Assembly (NCBI GenBank): GCA_963812915.1
Contig: CAWEXB010000001.1
Location: 242,648 to 306,647, forward strand
DNA length: 64,000 bases
Direction of reading: 5' to 3'
Origin: JACVRW01 sp963812915
GTDB lineage: Bacteria; Actinomycetota; Thermoleophilia; Solirubrobacterales; Thermoleophilaceae
Shown here: positions 25,303-34,945 of the stretch, one piece after another
Layout of the letters: each line of letters opens with the position of its first letter
Position numbering within the stretch: position 1 is the stretch's first letter
Program-made: the position numbers and the translations under genes
Notes under the pieces: generated by a model
Told to the model about the DNA's origin: nothing
Database searches by the model: none
The model's input: the letters and a program-made list of their open reading frames with translations, nothing else

Positions 25303-26579
25303 GCTGAGCAGCCCGCGGGCGCGACATCCCGCTCCGGTCCTCGCGCCGCTGGCTCGTCGGCGTGGCGCCCGAGAAGCGCCCACCCTGAACCGGCGATACC
25401 GAGGCCGACGGCGATCGCGAAGCCAAGCACCGTGTCGGGCGCCGTTGCGCCGCCGGCCAGTGCCACTCCGGCTCCGATGACCGGCAGCGACAGCCCCACG
25501 AACGCGATGATCAGCAGGGACGATGTTTTCGCCAGACGGTCCTCTGGCGCGCTTGGTCCAACGACGAGCGCGGTGGTCCCTTTGAAGACGGCGCCTGCGC
25601 CGGCGCCGATCAGCGCGCCCGCGATCAAATACAGCGCGAGGCTGGGTGTCGGCAGGCGCACCGCGGTCGCGAGCAGGGCGAGACCCACGACCATCGATGT
25701 CATCCCCAGTGCGAGCACGCGCGGCGGTCGCAGCGGGTCCGTGGCCAACTGCGCGACCACGCCTGAGGAGAACACCACGAACAGCGTCGCGCCAGCCAGG
25801 GCGAGGGAGGGACGGTCAAGCGTTGTGGCCAAGAAGATCCCCGACAGTCCGGCGAACAATCCCAGCGCAGCGAAGGCACCAAGCGTCGCGGCCGCCGCCG
25901 TTGCCGGAATCCGCGCAAGATGTGCCGGACCAGTCGTCTGACTGCTTTTCATCCCCCGCAGAGCCGGTGCGGCCGTCTCGGGGACCGTCAGCAGCCCAAT
26001 CAATGCGGTGGCGCCCAGCGCGACGAAGACGAGGTACGGCAAGGTGAGAGGCCGGTCCGTCCATTGCGCCAGACAACCGGCGATCAACGGACCAATTCCG
26101 AGCCCGCCGACGTTGATTGCGGTGCCGATGTTCCGTGCCCGGACCACGGAAGCGTTGGCGTCCTGCCGGACACGCAGCTCTATCAGGTAGGTGATCGCCG
26201 TGCCTGCGGCGAGCCCGATCGACACTCCGGTGAGCAGGCGCCCGGCGAAGAGCCCGGGCAAGTCCTTCCACACTACGAAGACGGATGCTGCCACGATCAG
26301 CGTTGCCGTTGCGCCGAGCATTACGCCGCGGCGGCCGACGCGTGCCGCGACGGAGCGGACCGATAGCAGCGCGGCGATCGTCTCGGATGCGAAGACCGCG
26401 TAGATCACGGTCACCATGAAGGCCGAAAGGTCGTCCCGCACCCGGTACAGGCCGTACAGGGGACTCGGGAGGGTCGCAAACGCCGTGATGGTCAGGAACG
26501 CGAAGGCCACGATCCAGAAGCCGAAGCCGTTCCGGCGCACGATCGGCGGCGGTATCTCGTGCGCATCGTCGCTAGGCAT
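25293..26579 (-). CDS. MFS transporter
   Basis: 428 residues with twelve predicted membrane helices, for example GFWIVAFAFLTITAFATLPS at residues 19-38. The MFS motif between helices 2 and 3 is VAARVGRRGVMLGATATLIV, and helix 5 has GLGIGPLIAGCLAQW. The pattern fits small drug or metabolite exporters in the inner membrane. The C-terminus (about 20 Pro/Ala/Arg residues) runs into the aldehyde dehydrogenase relic, so the natural end may have been lost. Confidence 0.85.
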   Translation of the reverse strand: MPSDDAHEIPPPIVRRNGFGFWIVAFAFLTITAFATLPSPLYGLYRVRDDLSAFMVTVIYAVFASETIAALLSVRSVAARVGRRGVMLGATATLIVAASVFVVWKDLPGLFAGRLLTGVSIGLAAGTAITYLIELRVRQDANASVVRARNIGTAINVGGLGIGPLIAGCLAQWTDRPLTLPYLVFVALGATALIGLLTVPETAAPALRGMKSSQTTGPAHLARIPATAAAATLGAFAALGLFAGLSGIFLATTLDRPSLALAGATLFVVFSSGVVAQLATDPLRPPRVLALGMTSMVVGLALLATAVRLPTPSLALYLIAGALIGAGAGAVFKGTTALVVGPSAPEDRLAKTSSLLIIAFVGLSLPVIGAGVALAGGATAPDTVLGFAIAVGLGIAGSGWALLGRHADEPAARGPERDVAPAGCSATP

Positions 26580-26637
26580 CGAGTCTCAGTCCTTACATCT
26601 CGTTCAAGTGGTTTGGTGGCTTCAACGCCAGAACAAG

Positions 26638-26671
26638 CGGAGCGCCCACCCACGTGAGAGCGGGCGCTCCG
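26638..26671 (-). terminator. Terminator of the isochorismatase gene
   Basis: A perfect 10-bp stem CGGAGCGCCC/GGGCGCTCCG with a 14-base loop, 13 bases after the stop at 26684, followed on the minus strand by CTTGTTCTGG. Confidence 0.65.
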
Positions 26672-26683
26672 TGGCGGTGCTTC

Positions 26684-27322
26684 TCAGGCGCTGCCAGCCG
26701 CGACCGGCAGGTTGGCGAGCATGTACTCGAGGGAGAGGGCGACCCCGCCGCCGCGGACCAGGAGGCCGGGAATGACCGCCTGCCGTTCGGCGCTGGTGTA
26801 GTCGGGCGTCCACTCGGTCAAGACACCGATCCAGTTGATGCCGCTGGCGCCGGCTTGCACCATGCGCTGCTTGGCATCCTCATGAGCTTCCTGGGTGACA
26901 CCGCCCGAGCAATCGCTCACGAAGTAGACGGTGTAGCCGTCCTTGAGCGCCGAGAGGGCGGTCTGCGCCAGGCACACCTCCGTCCAGATGCCTGCCATCA
27001 GCAGAACCTTCCGACCGGTGGCTTCGACGGCGGGCTTGATGTCCGCCCACGCGTTCGTCGAGACGCGATCGATCGGCTCCTGGTCGGGGAACACCTCGCT
27101 GATCTGCCCGAAGAGCGGATCGTTGAGCGGCCCGCCGCTTGCGCCGACCGTCGTCAGAATGGTCGGTACCTCGAGGTCGCGGGCGGCCCGCCCCAGCGCA
27201 GCGACATTGTTGACCAGCATCGCAGTGTCGATCGACTGGACCGAGAACGCCACCCACGGCTGGTGGTCGATCAGGATCAGCACCGAGTTGTCGATCGTGA
27301 TGGGGTTTGGATTTTCCGGCAT
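26684..27322 (-). CDS. Isochorismatase-like (YcaC-type) hydrolase
   Basis: 212 residues from ATG 27322 with AGAGG upstream. Cysteine-hydrolase layout: SVLILIDHQPWVAFSVQS (catalytic Asp), and LLMAGIWTEVCLAQTALSAL (nucleophile Cys), with the usual AHEDAKQRMVQAGA and a C-terminal helix. YcaC-type enzymes act on amides or similar bonds; the substrate is unknown. It is monocistronic, with the shared 34-bp promoter box 100 bp upstream and its own terminator. Confidence 0.88.
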   Translation of the reverse strand: MPENPNPITIDNSVLILIDHQPWVAFSVQSIDTAMLVNNVAALGRAARDLEVPTILTTVGASGGPLNDPLFGQISEVFPDQEPIDRVSTNAWADIKPAVEATGRKVLLMAGIWTEVCLAQTALSALKDGYTVYFVSDCSGGVTQEAHEDAKQRMVQAGASGINWIGVLTEWTPDYTSAERQAVIPGLLVRGGGVALSLEYMLANLPVAAGSA

Positions 27323-27423
27323 GGGACCTCTTTCGGTTTTTGGATGTGGGCTTGAGCTGAGGGTCCAGAGAAGGGACCGCACCGGCGTTTCGTCGAGGCG
27401 ATCGTGGCACTCACCTGCGGCCG

Positions 27424-27457
27424 TCGAATCCAGGAATTCCTTAGTTCGTGGCCCGAG
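27424..27457 (-). promoter_or_regulatory. Shared 34-bp promoter box, copy A
   Basis: Read toward the isochorismatase gene: CTCGGGCCACGAACTAAGG then AATTCCTGGATTCGA. It matches copies at 32039 and 34883 with the same length and orientation relative to the gene. Confidence 0.65.
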
Positions 27458-27551
27458 CGTTGTGGCGAAGCCGACCTGCGAGTGGACCCTGTCTACCGCG
27501 TGGGTGCCGGCCGGATCTGGGTTTGGACTGTGGTGCTCATCGGGTTCCTCA

Positions 27552-27800
27552 TCAAAGAGGAGTTGCATGTGGCGTTGCACGTGCCCGCTCAACCGAGCCG
27601 ACGCCGCGCAGGCGCGACTCGAGTGCGTGCGGAGGGCAGCGCCTTGGAAGGCCTCGGTCGGCGCGCGCCGGACATCCGAGATGCACTAACTCCTCGAGGG
27701 TGCGCCCGTCGCCCCAGGGATCGTTCCCGCCGCGGCCATGGCGGACAGCCACGGCTCCGACGATCGACGTGATCCCCTCCGGCGCTGCTACCTCGATCAT
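27552..27800 (-). CDS. Hypothetical 82-residue protein
   Basis: ATG 27800 overlaps the stop of the propeller gene as ATGA. The first half (MIEVAAPEGITSIVGAVAVR, RGGNDPWGDGRTLEELVHLG) looks like protein; the second half is Arg/Pro-rich and may be read-through of non-coding DNA. No family recognised. It may be a fragment. Confidence 0.35.
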   Translation of the reverse strand: MIEVAAPEGITSIVGAVAVRHGRGGNDPWGDGRTLEELVHLGCPARADRGLPRRCPPHALESRLRGVGSVERARATPHATPL

Positions 27801-28729
27801 TGCTTGGCAGACAGGGGGTGGACGCTCACGATGTCGTAGCTGGTGTCCGGCGTCACCGGGGTGGTGAGCCTGGCGTTGAGGACGAACAGGTGTGAGGCGG
27901 TCACGTCCACGGACGACGGGATGTCGAAGCGTGGGTCGCGGATCGTCTGGACTACGCGGCCAGCGGTAAGCGAGCCGTTGAGCTGCACGATGACGACGCT
28001 GTTGGAGAAGTTCTGGGCGGCGTACAGCGTGCGACCCCGAAGCGCGATGCCGTCGGCGAAGAGGATGTTGCCGCCGGAGAGCTCGACCTCGTCGGTCTCG
28101 CCCGTGTTCGGCTCGACGCGGAAGAGCTTGCCGGTGTTGGTCTGGCCGACCAGCAGCGTGCCCCCGGCGAAGACGATGCCGTTGGCGTTGAACGGGATCG
28201 GCGTGGTCGTGTACTGGATGTCGCCCGTCAGGGGAACGGTTCGTACCTGCCCCTGGTCCGGCAGCGCTCCGCCCGGCCCGAGCGGCACGACGTAGAGCTG
28301 CTGCAGGAACGAGTCGGTGAGATACGCCGCCTCTCTGGTGACGGCGACGTCGCTGATGAACCCGCCGCTGGGAACGAGGTCGAAGCTCCCCAGCGCCCGG
28401 CCTGTGTCTGCGTCGACGACTCGGACATCCCCTGCGTTGCCGCCGGTGATCCAGAGGCGGTTCCGACGGTCGACGACCACGCCAACCGCCGTCCGACCCG
28501 GCGAGCCTGGGACGAGCACGCGACCCTCACCCGTTCGCAGATCGCCGGTGTAGACCCGACCGTCGGCGAGCGAGCCCACGTAGAACGTGCTCCCCCGGCC
28601 GAGGGCGATGTCCTCGGGCGCAATTCCGTTCGGGAGCGGGATCCGGTCGGCGAACCCGGAAGCGAGCGCGGACGACGACGACGAGGCGACCGCCGCGACG
28701 ACGAGACCGATGACAGTGAACTTGCGCAT
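27797..28729 (-). CDS. Exported SMP-30/NHL-like beta-propeller protein
   Basis: 310 residues; residues 1-24 are a signal peptide (FTVIGLVVAAVASSSSSALA-S). The rest is repeated propeller blades: LPNGIAPEDIALGRGSTFYV, GVVVDRRNRLWITGGNAGDV, FNANGIVFAGGTLLVGQTNT, FADGIALRGRTLYAAQNFSN. This is the SMP-30/gluconolactonase-like fold, often a lactonase or sugar sensor outside the cell. No metal ligand set could be assigned with certainty. It lies within the esterase/dehydrogenase cluster but is separated by the SnoaL chimera. Confidence 0.8.
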   Translation of the reverse strand: MRKFTVIGLVVAAVASSSSSALASGFADRIPLPNGIAPEDIALGRGSTFYVGSLADGRVYTGDLRTGEGRVLVPGSPGRTAVGVVVDRRNRLWITGGNAGDVRVVDADTGRALGSFDLVPSGGFISDVAVTREAAYLTDSFLQQLYVVPLGPGGALPDQGQVRTVPLTGDIQYTTTPIPFNANGIVFAGGTLLVGQTNTGKLFRVEPNTGETDEVELSGGNILFADGIALRGRTLYAAQNFSNSVVIVQLNGSLTAGRVVQTIRDPRFDIPSSVDVTASHLFVLNARLTTPVTPDTSYDIVSVHPLSAKQ

Positions 28730-28741
28730 GACAATCCTTTC

Positions 28742-28942
28742 TTAGGTAGTGACGTAGCGAAGCGCGGCGATCATCAGCTTGCGCTCCCCGTCGTCGGAAT
28801 AGACGTGATGGGCCAGGCAGTAGGTCTCCCCCGGCGCGCGGTCACCATCGAGCGCCACGGTGCTCTGGCCGTTGAAGTGCATCGTGACCTCAAGCGTCGT
28901 CACCGAGGCCGACGCCGTGATTAGGTTTGGGTTTTCCGGCAT
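28742..28942 (-). pseudogene. Chimeric SnoaL-like fragment with isochorismatase leader
   Basis: 66 codons. The first ten (MPENPNLITA) copy the start of the isochorismatase gene (MPENPNPITI); then VTMHFNGQSTVALDGDRAPG and ETYCLAHHVYSDDGERKLMI copy the middle of the SnoaL domain at about 36560-36690. The C-terminal strand and active-site residues are missing. The upstream 80 bp also match the isochorismatase 5' region. So two genes of the set recombined. Confidence 0.65.
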
Positions 28943-29058
28943 GCGACCTCCTTCGGTTGGATGTCGGCTCGAGCTGAGGGTCAAGAGAAGGGGACGCACT
29001 GCCGTTCGTGGCCCGAGCGTTGTCTTTCGTCATTCGTCAGCGCGGAACGAGGCCGCCG

Positions 29059-29427
29059 TCACCTCCCGGCGGCGACCAGCGTGTACAACACGGCGATCCG
29101 TCCATCGCGCACCTGCGCCACGTCGAAGCCGCTGACCGCCGGCGGCTGCTCAGGCACTCCCAGGTTGAAGGCCAGATGGCCCAGATCGCGGGTGACCTGG
29201 ATCGGCCCCGCGGCGGTGAACACGAAATCGGGCATGCCGTCGAGCAGCTTCTGAGCACGCTCGTTTATGGCCTCATGGCCGTGGGTCGTCGCCTCGGGGT
29301 CCGACCAGATCACGTCCTCTGTGTAGTTGGCGGCGATCGCCTTCAAGCGACGCTCCGCATCGCGCTCGTTGAACACCGCGAAGAGGTTGACCAGCATCAA
29401 CTCGCGGATCCGCGCGGGGTCCGTCAT
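29059..29427 (-). CDS. SnoaL/NTF2-like protein
   Basis: 122 residues from ATG 29427, which overlaps the esterase stop as ATGA. The NTF2-like pattern is ELMLVNLFAVFNERDAERRL, IAANYTEDVIWSDPEATTHG, HEAINERAQKLLDGMPDFVF, then strands ending DGRIAVLYTLV. SnoaL-like enzymes are small cyclases, hydrolases or isomerases with a conical pocket. It is the last gene of the ALDH-esterase-SnoaL operon. Confidence 0.85.
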   Translation of the reverse strand: MTDPARIRELMLVNLFAVFNERDAERRLKAIAANYTEDVIWSDPEATTHGHEAINERAQKLLDGMPDFVFTAAGPIQVTRDLGHLAFNLGVPEQPPAVSGFDVAQVRDGRIAVLYTLVAAGR

Positions 29428-30464
29428 CGCGCGACAGCCCCCGACACGCCGTCGAACGCCTGGCGGAAGAACGCGATTGCCTGGGCGATCGCGGCGCGGG
29501 TCGCGCTCGCTTGGCTGAGCGCGTTGAGGCTCATGAAGTCGTGGCAGATGCCGTCGTAGCGCACGGTGGTGACGGGGACGCCGGCGAGCCGTAGCTTGGC
29601 TGCGTAGGCCTCGCGTTCGTCGCGGAGCACGTCGGCCTCGTCGACGAGCAGCAGCGTCGGAGGGAGGCCTCTTAGCTGCTCGATCGTGGCCTGGTTCGGT
29701 GACGCTGTGACTTCGAACCGCTGCGCGGGATCGGCGATGTAGGCGTCCCAGAACCATTCCATGGTCTTGCGGGTGATGTACGGGCCGTCGGCGAACCGCT
29801 CGTAGGAGTCGGTGTCCATCGCGGCGTCGGCGACGGGGTAGTACATCTGCGCCTGGACGAACCGCACGTCGCCGCGGTCCTTGGCCATCAGCGTCAGCAC
29901 GGTGGCCATGTTGCCGCCGACCGAGTCGCCGGCCACCGCTATCCGAGTTCCGTCGAGGCCCCCTCGGGCGCCATCACGCACGACCCACTGGGCCGTGGCG
30001 TAGCCTTGCTCGATCGCCACGGGGTAGCGCGCCTCCGGGGAGTTCGGGTACTCGACGAACGCGAGCGCCGCGCCCGAGCCGACCGCGAGCTCGCGCACGA
30101 GCCGGTCGTGGGTGCCGGCGTTCCCGAGCACCCAGCCGCCGCCGTGCATGTAGAGGATGACCGGCAGGATCCCCTCGGCACCTTGGGGCTTGATGATCCG
30201 CACGCGCGCGTCGCCGACCGCCGCGGGCACTGTGATCCACTCTTCGTCGATCGGCAGCTTCTCGACCGGGCCGGCCTGGATGTCGTCCAGGAGCTTGCGA
30301 GCCGTCGCGTAGTCCAGCTCGTAAAGGAACGGCGGCGCGGAGGTGGCGTCGACCAACTGCTGAGCGGCGGGCTCAAGAATCAACTTGTCGGTCTGCGTGA
30401 GTGCGACTTTCATGACTGGCCCCTCGACGGCATGATCGTGTTGAGCTCGGCGCGTGGTGGGCAT
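29424..30464 (-). CDS. HSL-type alpha/beta hydrolase (esterase)
   Basis: 346 residues from ATG 30464, which has AAGGAG six bases upstream and lies one base after the ALDH stop; ATG 30413 (GAGGGG site, protein start MKVALTQTDKL) is an alternative. HSL signatures: VILYMHGGGWVLGNAGTHDR, nucleophile in IAVAGDSVGGNMATVLTLMA, acid in LLLVDEADVLRDE and His in YDGICHDFMSLNA. It probably hydrolyses short carboxylic esters in the cytoplasm. The operon order ALDH-esterase-SnoaL suggests a lactone or ester degradation route. Confidence 0.85.
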   Translation of the reverse strand: MPTTRRAQHDHAVEGPVMKVALTQTDKLILEPAAQQLVDATSAPPFLYELDYATARKLLDDIQAGPVEKLPIDEEWITVPAAVGDARVRIIKPQGAEGILPVILYMHGGGWVLGNAGTHDRLVRELAVGSGAALAFVEYPNSPEARYPVAIEQGYATAQWVVRDGARGGLDGTRIAVAGDSVGGNMATVLTLMAKDRGDVRFVQAQMYYPVADAAMDTDSYERFADGPYITRKTMEWFWDAYIADPAQRFEVTASPNQATIEQLRGLPPTLLLVDEADVLRDEREAYAAKLRLAGVPVTTVRYDGICHDFMSLNALSQASATRAAIAQAIAFFRQAFDGVSGAVAR

Positions 30465-30465
30465 G

Positions 30466-31987
30466 TCAGTCTCCTTGCGTCTGGAACGGCGGAATGGAGT
30501 GGACGACGGTCTTCGCTTCCTGGAACTCGGTGATCGCGAGCGGGCCGCGCAGGCGGCCGATGCCGCTCTGCTTGTAGCCGCCTTCGGCGAAGCCGTCGTT
30601 GAGCGCTGCCCACGTGTTCGTCCACACGGTGCCGGCCTGGATCTCGCGGCTGACGCGGCGGCTGGTGTTGATGTCGTGGGTGAAGATGCCGGCGGCGAGG
30701 CCCATTTCGGTGGCGTTGGCGCGCGCGATCGCGTCCGCCTCGGTGTCGAATACCTCGAAGGTCGCGACCGGGCCGAAGACCTCCTTTTGCACGATCTCGG
30801 TGTTGACGTCCTCGACCTCCAGGAGGGCTGGCCGGTAGAAGGCGCGGTCCGCGAGGGCGCCGTCGGTCACTGGGCCGCCGCGCACGATCGGCTTTGCATA
30901 CGCGAGGGCCTCCTCGACCATCCCGTCGACTCGCGCGACGGTCGCCGTTGTCGATCAACGGGCCCATGTCGGTCTCGGGATCGAGCCCGTTGCCGAGGCG
31001 GACGCTTTCAAGAGTGTCGGCTAGGCGCGTGCGGACCTCATGGGCCACACCGCGTTGGACCAGGATCCGTGAGCCCGTCATGCAGAACTGTCCGGCGAAG
31101 GTCGTTAGGGCGGCCGCGAGCAGCGGAACGGTGGCGTCGAGGTCGGCGTCGTCGAAGACGATCATCGGCGTCTTGCCGCCCAGCTCCAGGTTCATCCGCT
31201 TCAGTGTCGGGGCGCCGCCTGCGGCGACCATCCGCCCGACCGCGCTGCTGCCGGTGTAGCTGATGACCTGGACGTGGGGTGAGGCGACAAGGTGCGGAGC
31301 GCCCGTGTTCCCGGATTCGGTGAAGATGTTGACCACTCCGGGCGGCAGCGACCCGACCTCGGCGATGATCTGGGACAACCGGTTGGCGACGAGTGCGGTC
31401 TGGCCGGGCATCTTGACCGCGACGGTGTTGCCGGCCGAGAGCGCAGGCGCAAGCGACCGGACGAACAGAGCGACCGGAGCGTTCCAGGGCACGATGATTG
31501 CCACCACGCCTGCCGGCTCGGCGTAGGTGCTGAACCACTGCCCCGGCGCGGCCTCGGCCGAGATGCCAGTGTCGGTTATGGCCTGCGCCGCCGCGTGCCG
31601 GAGCGTGGCGCCGGCGGTGGTCGACTCGAACATGCCCTCGGCAAGCTTCTTGCCGTTCTCCTTCGTCACGAGCGTGCCGAGCTCCTGGGCGTGGGCGTCG
31701 AAGCGGTCGGCCATTTCGCTCAGCGATCGATGCCGCAAAGTGCGGTCTCGCGACCACGGCGAGGTGTCGAAGGCCCGGCGTGCGGCCGCGATTGCCGCGG
31801 CGGCCTCGGCTTCCCCACCGTCGGCCCACTCGCCCAGCACTGCTCCTGTCGCAGGGTTGATGGACTCTGAAACGGTGTCGGACTCGGTCCATTCACCCTC
31901 GATCCAGTGCTTGGCAATCGGGCCGAGAGTCGACACCTGCCCGGCCTCCGTCGCTGCGGTCGAATCCATCGCCAGTCGCTCGCTCAC
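30466..31987 (-). pseudogene. Aldehyde dehydrogenase with a frameshift
   Basis: GTG 31987 with GAGGAG five bases upstream. NAD-binding and catalytic motifs are complete: VAIIVPWNAPVALFVRSLAP, SYTGSSAVGRMVAAGG, catalytic Glu in MNLELGGKTPMIVFDDADLD, and catalytic Cys in TFAGQFCMTGSRILVQ. The frame breaks near 30945 (GPLIDNGD, then VARVDGMVEEALAYAK in the next frame), and the tail runs to 30466. Span 1522 bp is one over a multiple of three. The enzyme oxidises aldehydes with NAD(P). First gene of the operon with the esterase and SnoaL genes. Confidence 0.8.
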
Positions 31988-32038
31988 ACCCGCTCCTCGT
32001 TTTCTATGGCGGGCGATCGTCGCGCCGCTGCGCGGCGA

Positions 32039-32072
32039 TCGAATCCGGGAAGTCCTTAGTCCTCGACCCGAG
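32039..32072 (-). promoter_or_regulatory. Shared 34-bp promoter box, copy B
   Basis: Toward the ALDH gene: CTCGGGTCGAGGACTAAGG then ACTTCCCGGATTCGA, 51 bp before GTG 31987, in the gap between ALDH and the divergent LuxR gene. AGTCATGCTG follows CCCGAG after 10 bases, as in copy C. Confidence 0.7.
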
Positions 32073-32086
32073 GGTGCTGCTCAGTC

Positions 32087-34860
32087 ATGCTGGTGAGCAC
32101 GATGAGCGGCGCGCTGTCACAGGTTCAGGTCCCGGGAGGGCAGTTGCTCGGCCGGCAACGTGAGTACGACGTGCTCGACCGGCTGCTGGACGCAGCGCGG
32201 GCCGGCGAAGGCGGGGTCCTGCTGGTTCATGGAGAGCCGGGTGCCGGCAAGAGCTCGCTGCTGGAGTACGCGGTCGGGGCGGCGCGGCAGTTCCGAGTCG
32301 TGCGAACCGCTGGGGTCGAGGGGGAGATGGAGCTCCCGTACGCGGCGCTTCAACAGCTGTGCTCGCCGATCCTCGACCTGAGGGAGCGCCTGCCCGATCC
32401 CCAGCGCGACGCGCTTGTCGTCGCGTTCGGGCTCAGTGCCGGGTCGGCTCCGAATCCGTTCCTCGTCGGGCTGGCGGTCCTCGGCCTGTTGTCGGAGGCG
32501 GCCGAGGAGCGGCCGCTCTTGTGTGTCGTGGATGACGCGCAGTGGCTCGATCGGGCGTCGGCGCGAGCGCTTGCGTTCGCTGCCCGCCGCCTGCTGGCGG
32601 AGAAGATCGCACTTGTGTTCGCGGCGCGCGAGCCGCCCGAGGCGCTCGCGGGATTTCCGGAGCTTCACGTCGCGCCATTGGGCCATCGCGATGCGCGAGC
32701 GCTCTTGGAGTCGGTCCTGCCGGCTCGGCTGGACGACCAGGTGCTGGAGCGCCTCATCGTCGAGACGCGCGGCAATCCGCTGGCTCTCCTGGAACTGCCG
32801 CGCGGGTTGACGGCGACCCAGCTCGCGGGTGGGTTTGGCCTGCCCGCGGCGCTGCCCCTGTCCACCCGGATCGAGGAGAGCTTCACACGGCGGCTGGCGA
32901 GGCTGCCTCGGGATGGGAGACGCCTGTTGCTGGTGGCCGCGGCCGACCCAGCCGGCGATCTGGCGCTCCTGTGGCGGGCCGCTCAGCGCCTTGGAATCCA
33001 CGAGTCGGCGGCGCAGACGGTCGAATCCGAGGGGATGTTGAGTCTCGAGGCGGGTGTGGTGTTTCGTCATCCCCTGGTTCGCTCGGCGGTGTACGGGGCA
33101 TCCGAGCCGAGCGAGCGGAGCGAGGTCCACCGCGCGCTCGCGGAAGCGATCGATCCGGACGTCGACCCCGATCGCCGCGCCTGGCATCGGGGACAGGCGG
33201 CGTCGATGCCCGATGAGGACGTTGCCGCCGACCTCGAGCGCTCCGCGGACCGAGCGCAGGCGCGGGGCGGTTTCGCCGCCGCCGCTGCCTTCCTCGAGCG
33301 CTCCTCGGTATTGACGCTCGACCCCGCGCGCCGCGGCGGGCGGGCGCTGGCCGCGGCGCAGGCAAAGCAGCAGGCGGGCGCCTTCGACGAGGCGCTCGCG
33401 CTCGTCGCAAGCGCGGAAAGGGGCCCGCTGGACGAATTCCAGCGCGGCCAGGTCGACGTCCTCCGTGCCCGGATCTCTTCGCCGCTGATCGTGGCAGCGA
33501 GGCGCCGGGCCTGTTGCTCGCGGCGGCCAAGCGACTCGAGCCCCTAGACGCGCGGCTCGCGCGTGAGATCTACCTCGACGCTCTGACCGCCGCCCTGTTC
33601 GCCGGGCGCCTCGGAGGCGGGTGCGACGCTCGCGAGGTGGCGGCCGCGGCGCGCGGCGCGGCTCCAGCGGCGCCGTCGCCCCGGGCGGCGGATCTTCTTC
33701 TCGACGGGTTGGCGCGCCTGATCACCGACGGGCCCAGGGCCGCAACGCCGATCCTGCGGAACGCGATGAGCGCGTTCCAAGGCGACGAGATCGGAACAGA
33801 AGAAGGTCTGCGTTGGCTGTGGCTGGCCGGCCGGGCGGCGGGGTTCATCTGGGACTACGAACGCTGGGACTCGCTGACCACGCGCCAGATCAAAACCGCG
33901 AACGAGGTCGGCGCACTCGCGCACCTCCCGCTCGCGTTCAGCACTCGCGTGGGGGTCCACCTGTTCGCGGGCGAGACTCGGGCGGCCGCGGCGCTGGTCG
34001 AACAGTCGGACGCGCTTGCGGCGGCGACCGATGGTCGCGTCGTTCCGCCGTACGGCGCCCTCGCGCTGGCCGCATTCCGTGGCCGTGAGGACGAGCTAAC
34101 GCGATTGGTCGGCACCAGCGAGCAGGACTTCATCGCCCGCGGCGAGGGGATGGGACTCACCGTGTCGCAGTGGGTGACGGCCGCGCTCTACAACGGCCTG
34201 GCCCGCTACGAGGATGCCTTCGCCGCGGCCGAACAGGCGACCGCGAATCCACACGAGCCGTGGTTCTCCACGTTTGCGCTGGTCGAGTTGGTCGAAGCGG
34301 CCAGCCGCAGCGACCGGAGCGACGCTGCTGCAGAAGCCCTCGAGCTTCTGAGCGAATCCACACGGGCCAGCGGGACCCCTTGGGCAGTGGGCATCGAAGC
34401 GCGCTCGCGCGCACTCCTCGAGCAAGGAGAAGCAGCCGAGACGCTCTACCGCGAGGCGATCGACCGTCTGCAACCGACGCGCCTCCGTCTGGATCTCGCG
34501 CGGGCTCGTCTGCTCTACGGCGAGTGGCTCAGACGCGAACGCCGACGGCTCGACGCACGGAACGAGCTGCGGATCGCGCACGACCTCTTCACCGACTTCG
34601 GCATGGACGCGTTCGCCGACCGTGCGCGGGTCGAGCTGCAGGCGACGGGCGAGCATGCCCGCAAACGGACCGTGGACACGGTCGACCAACTCACCCCGCA
34701 GGAGGCACAGATCGCGCGCCTTGCGGCGGCCGGAAACACCAACCGAGAGATCGCCGCCCAGCTGTTCATCAGCCCCAGCACCGTCGAGTACCACCTGCGC
34801 AAGGTGTTCCGCAAGCTCGACGTCAAGTCACGCACGCAGCTCGCGCGCCGCATGTCGTAG
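32087..34860 (+). pseudogene. AAA-ATPase LuxR-family (LAL) regulator with a frameshift
   Basis: Frame 1 starts at ATG 32087 (ATG 32102 also possible): LLGRQREYDVLDRLLDAARA, Walker A VHGEPGAGKSSLLEYAVGAA, Walker B LLCVVDDAQWLDRASARALA. It breaks near 33490: RISSPL should read RISFAADRGSEAPGLLLAAA, which needs one added G. Frame 2 goes on through TPR-like helices to the LuxR HTH QEAQIARLAAAGNTNREIAA, FISPSTVEYHLRKVFRKLDV. Span 2774 bp plus one is a whole number of codons. It sits between two genes with the 34-bp box and is the natural candidate for its activator, if intact. Confidence 0.85.
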
Positions 34861-34882
34861 CGCAGCATGACTGTAGGACGGA

Positions 34883-34916
34883 CTCGGGTCGAGGACTAAG
34901 GAATTCCCGGATGCGA
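34883..34916 (+). promoter_or_regulatory. Shared 34-bp promoter box, copy C
   Basis: CTCGGGTCGAGGACTAAGG then AATTCCCGGATGCGA, 29 bp before ATG 34946, same orientation to its gene as copies A and B. Confidence 0.7.
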
Positions 34917-34945
34917 CCGGCAGCCTCGGGCGCGACGCTTGGCCC

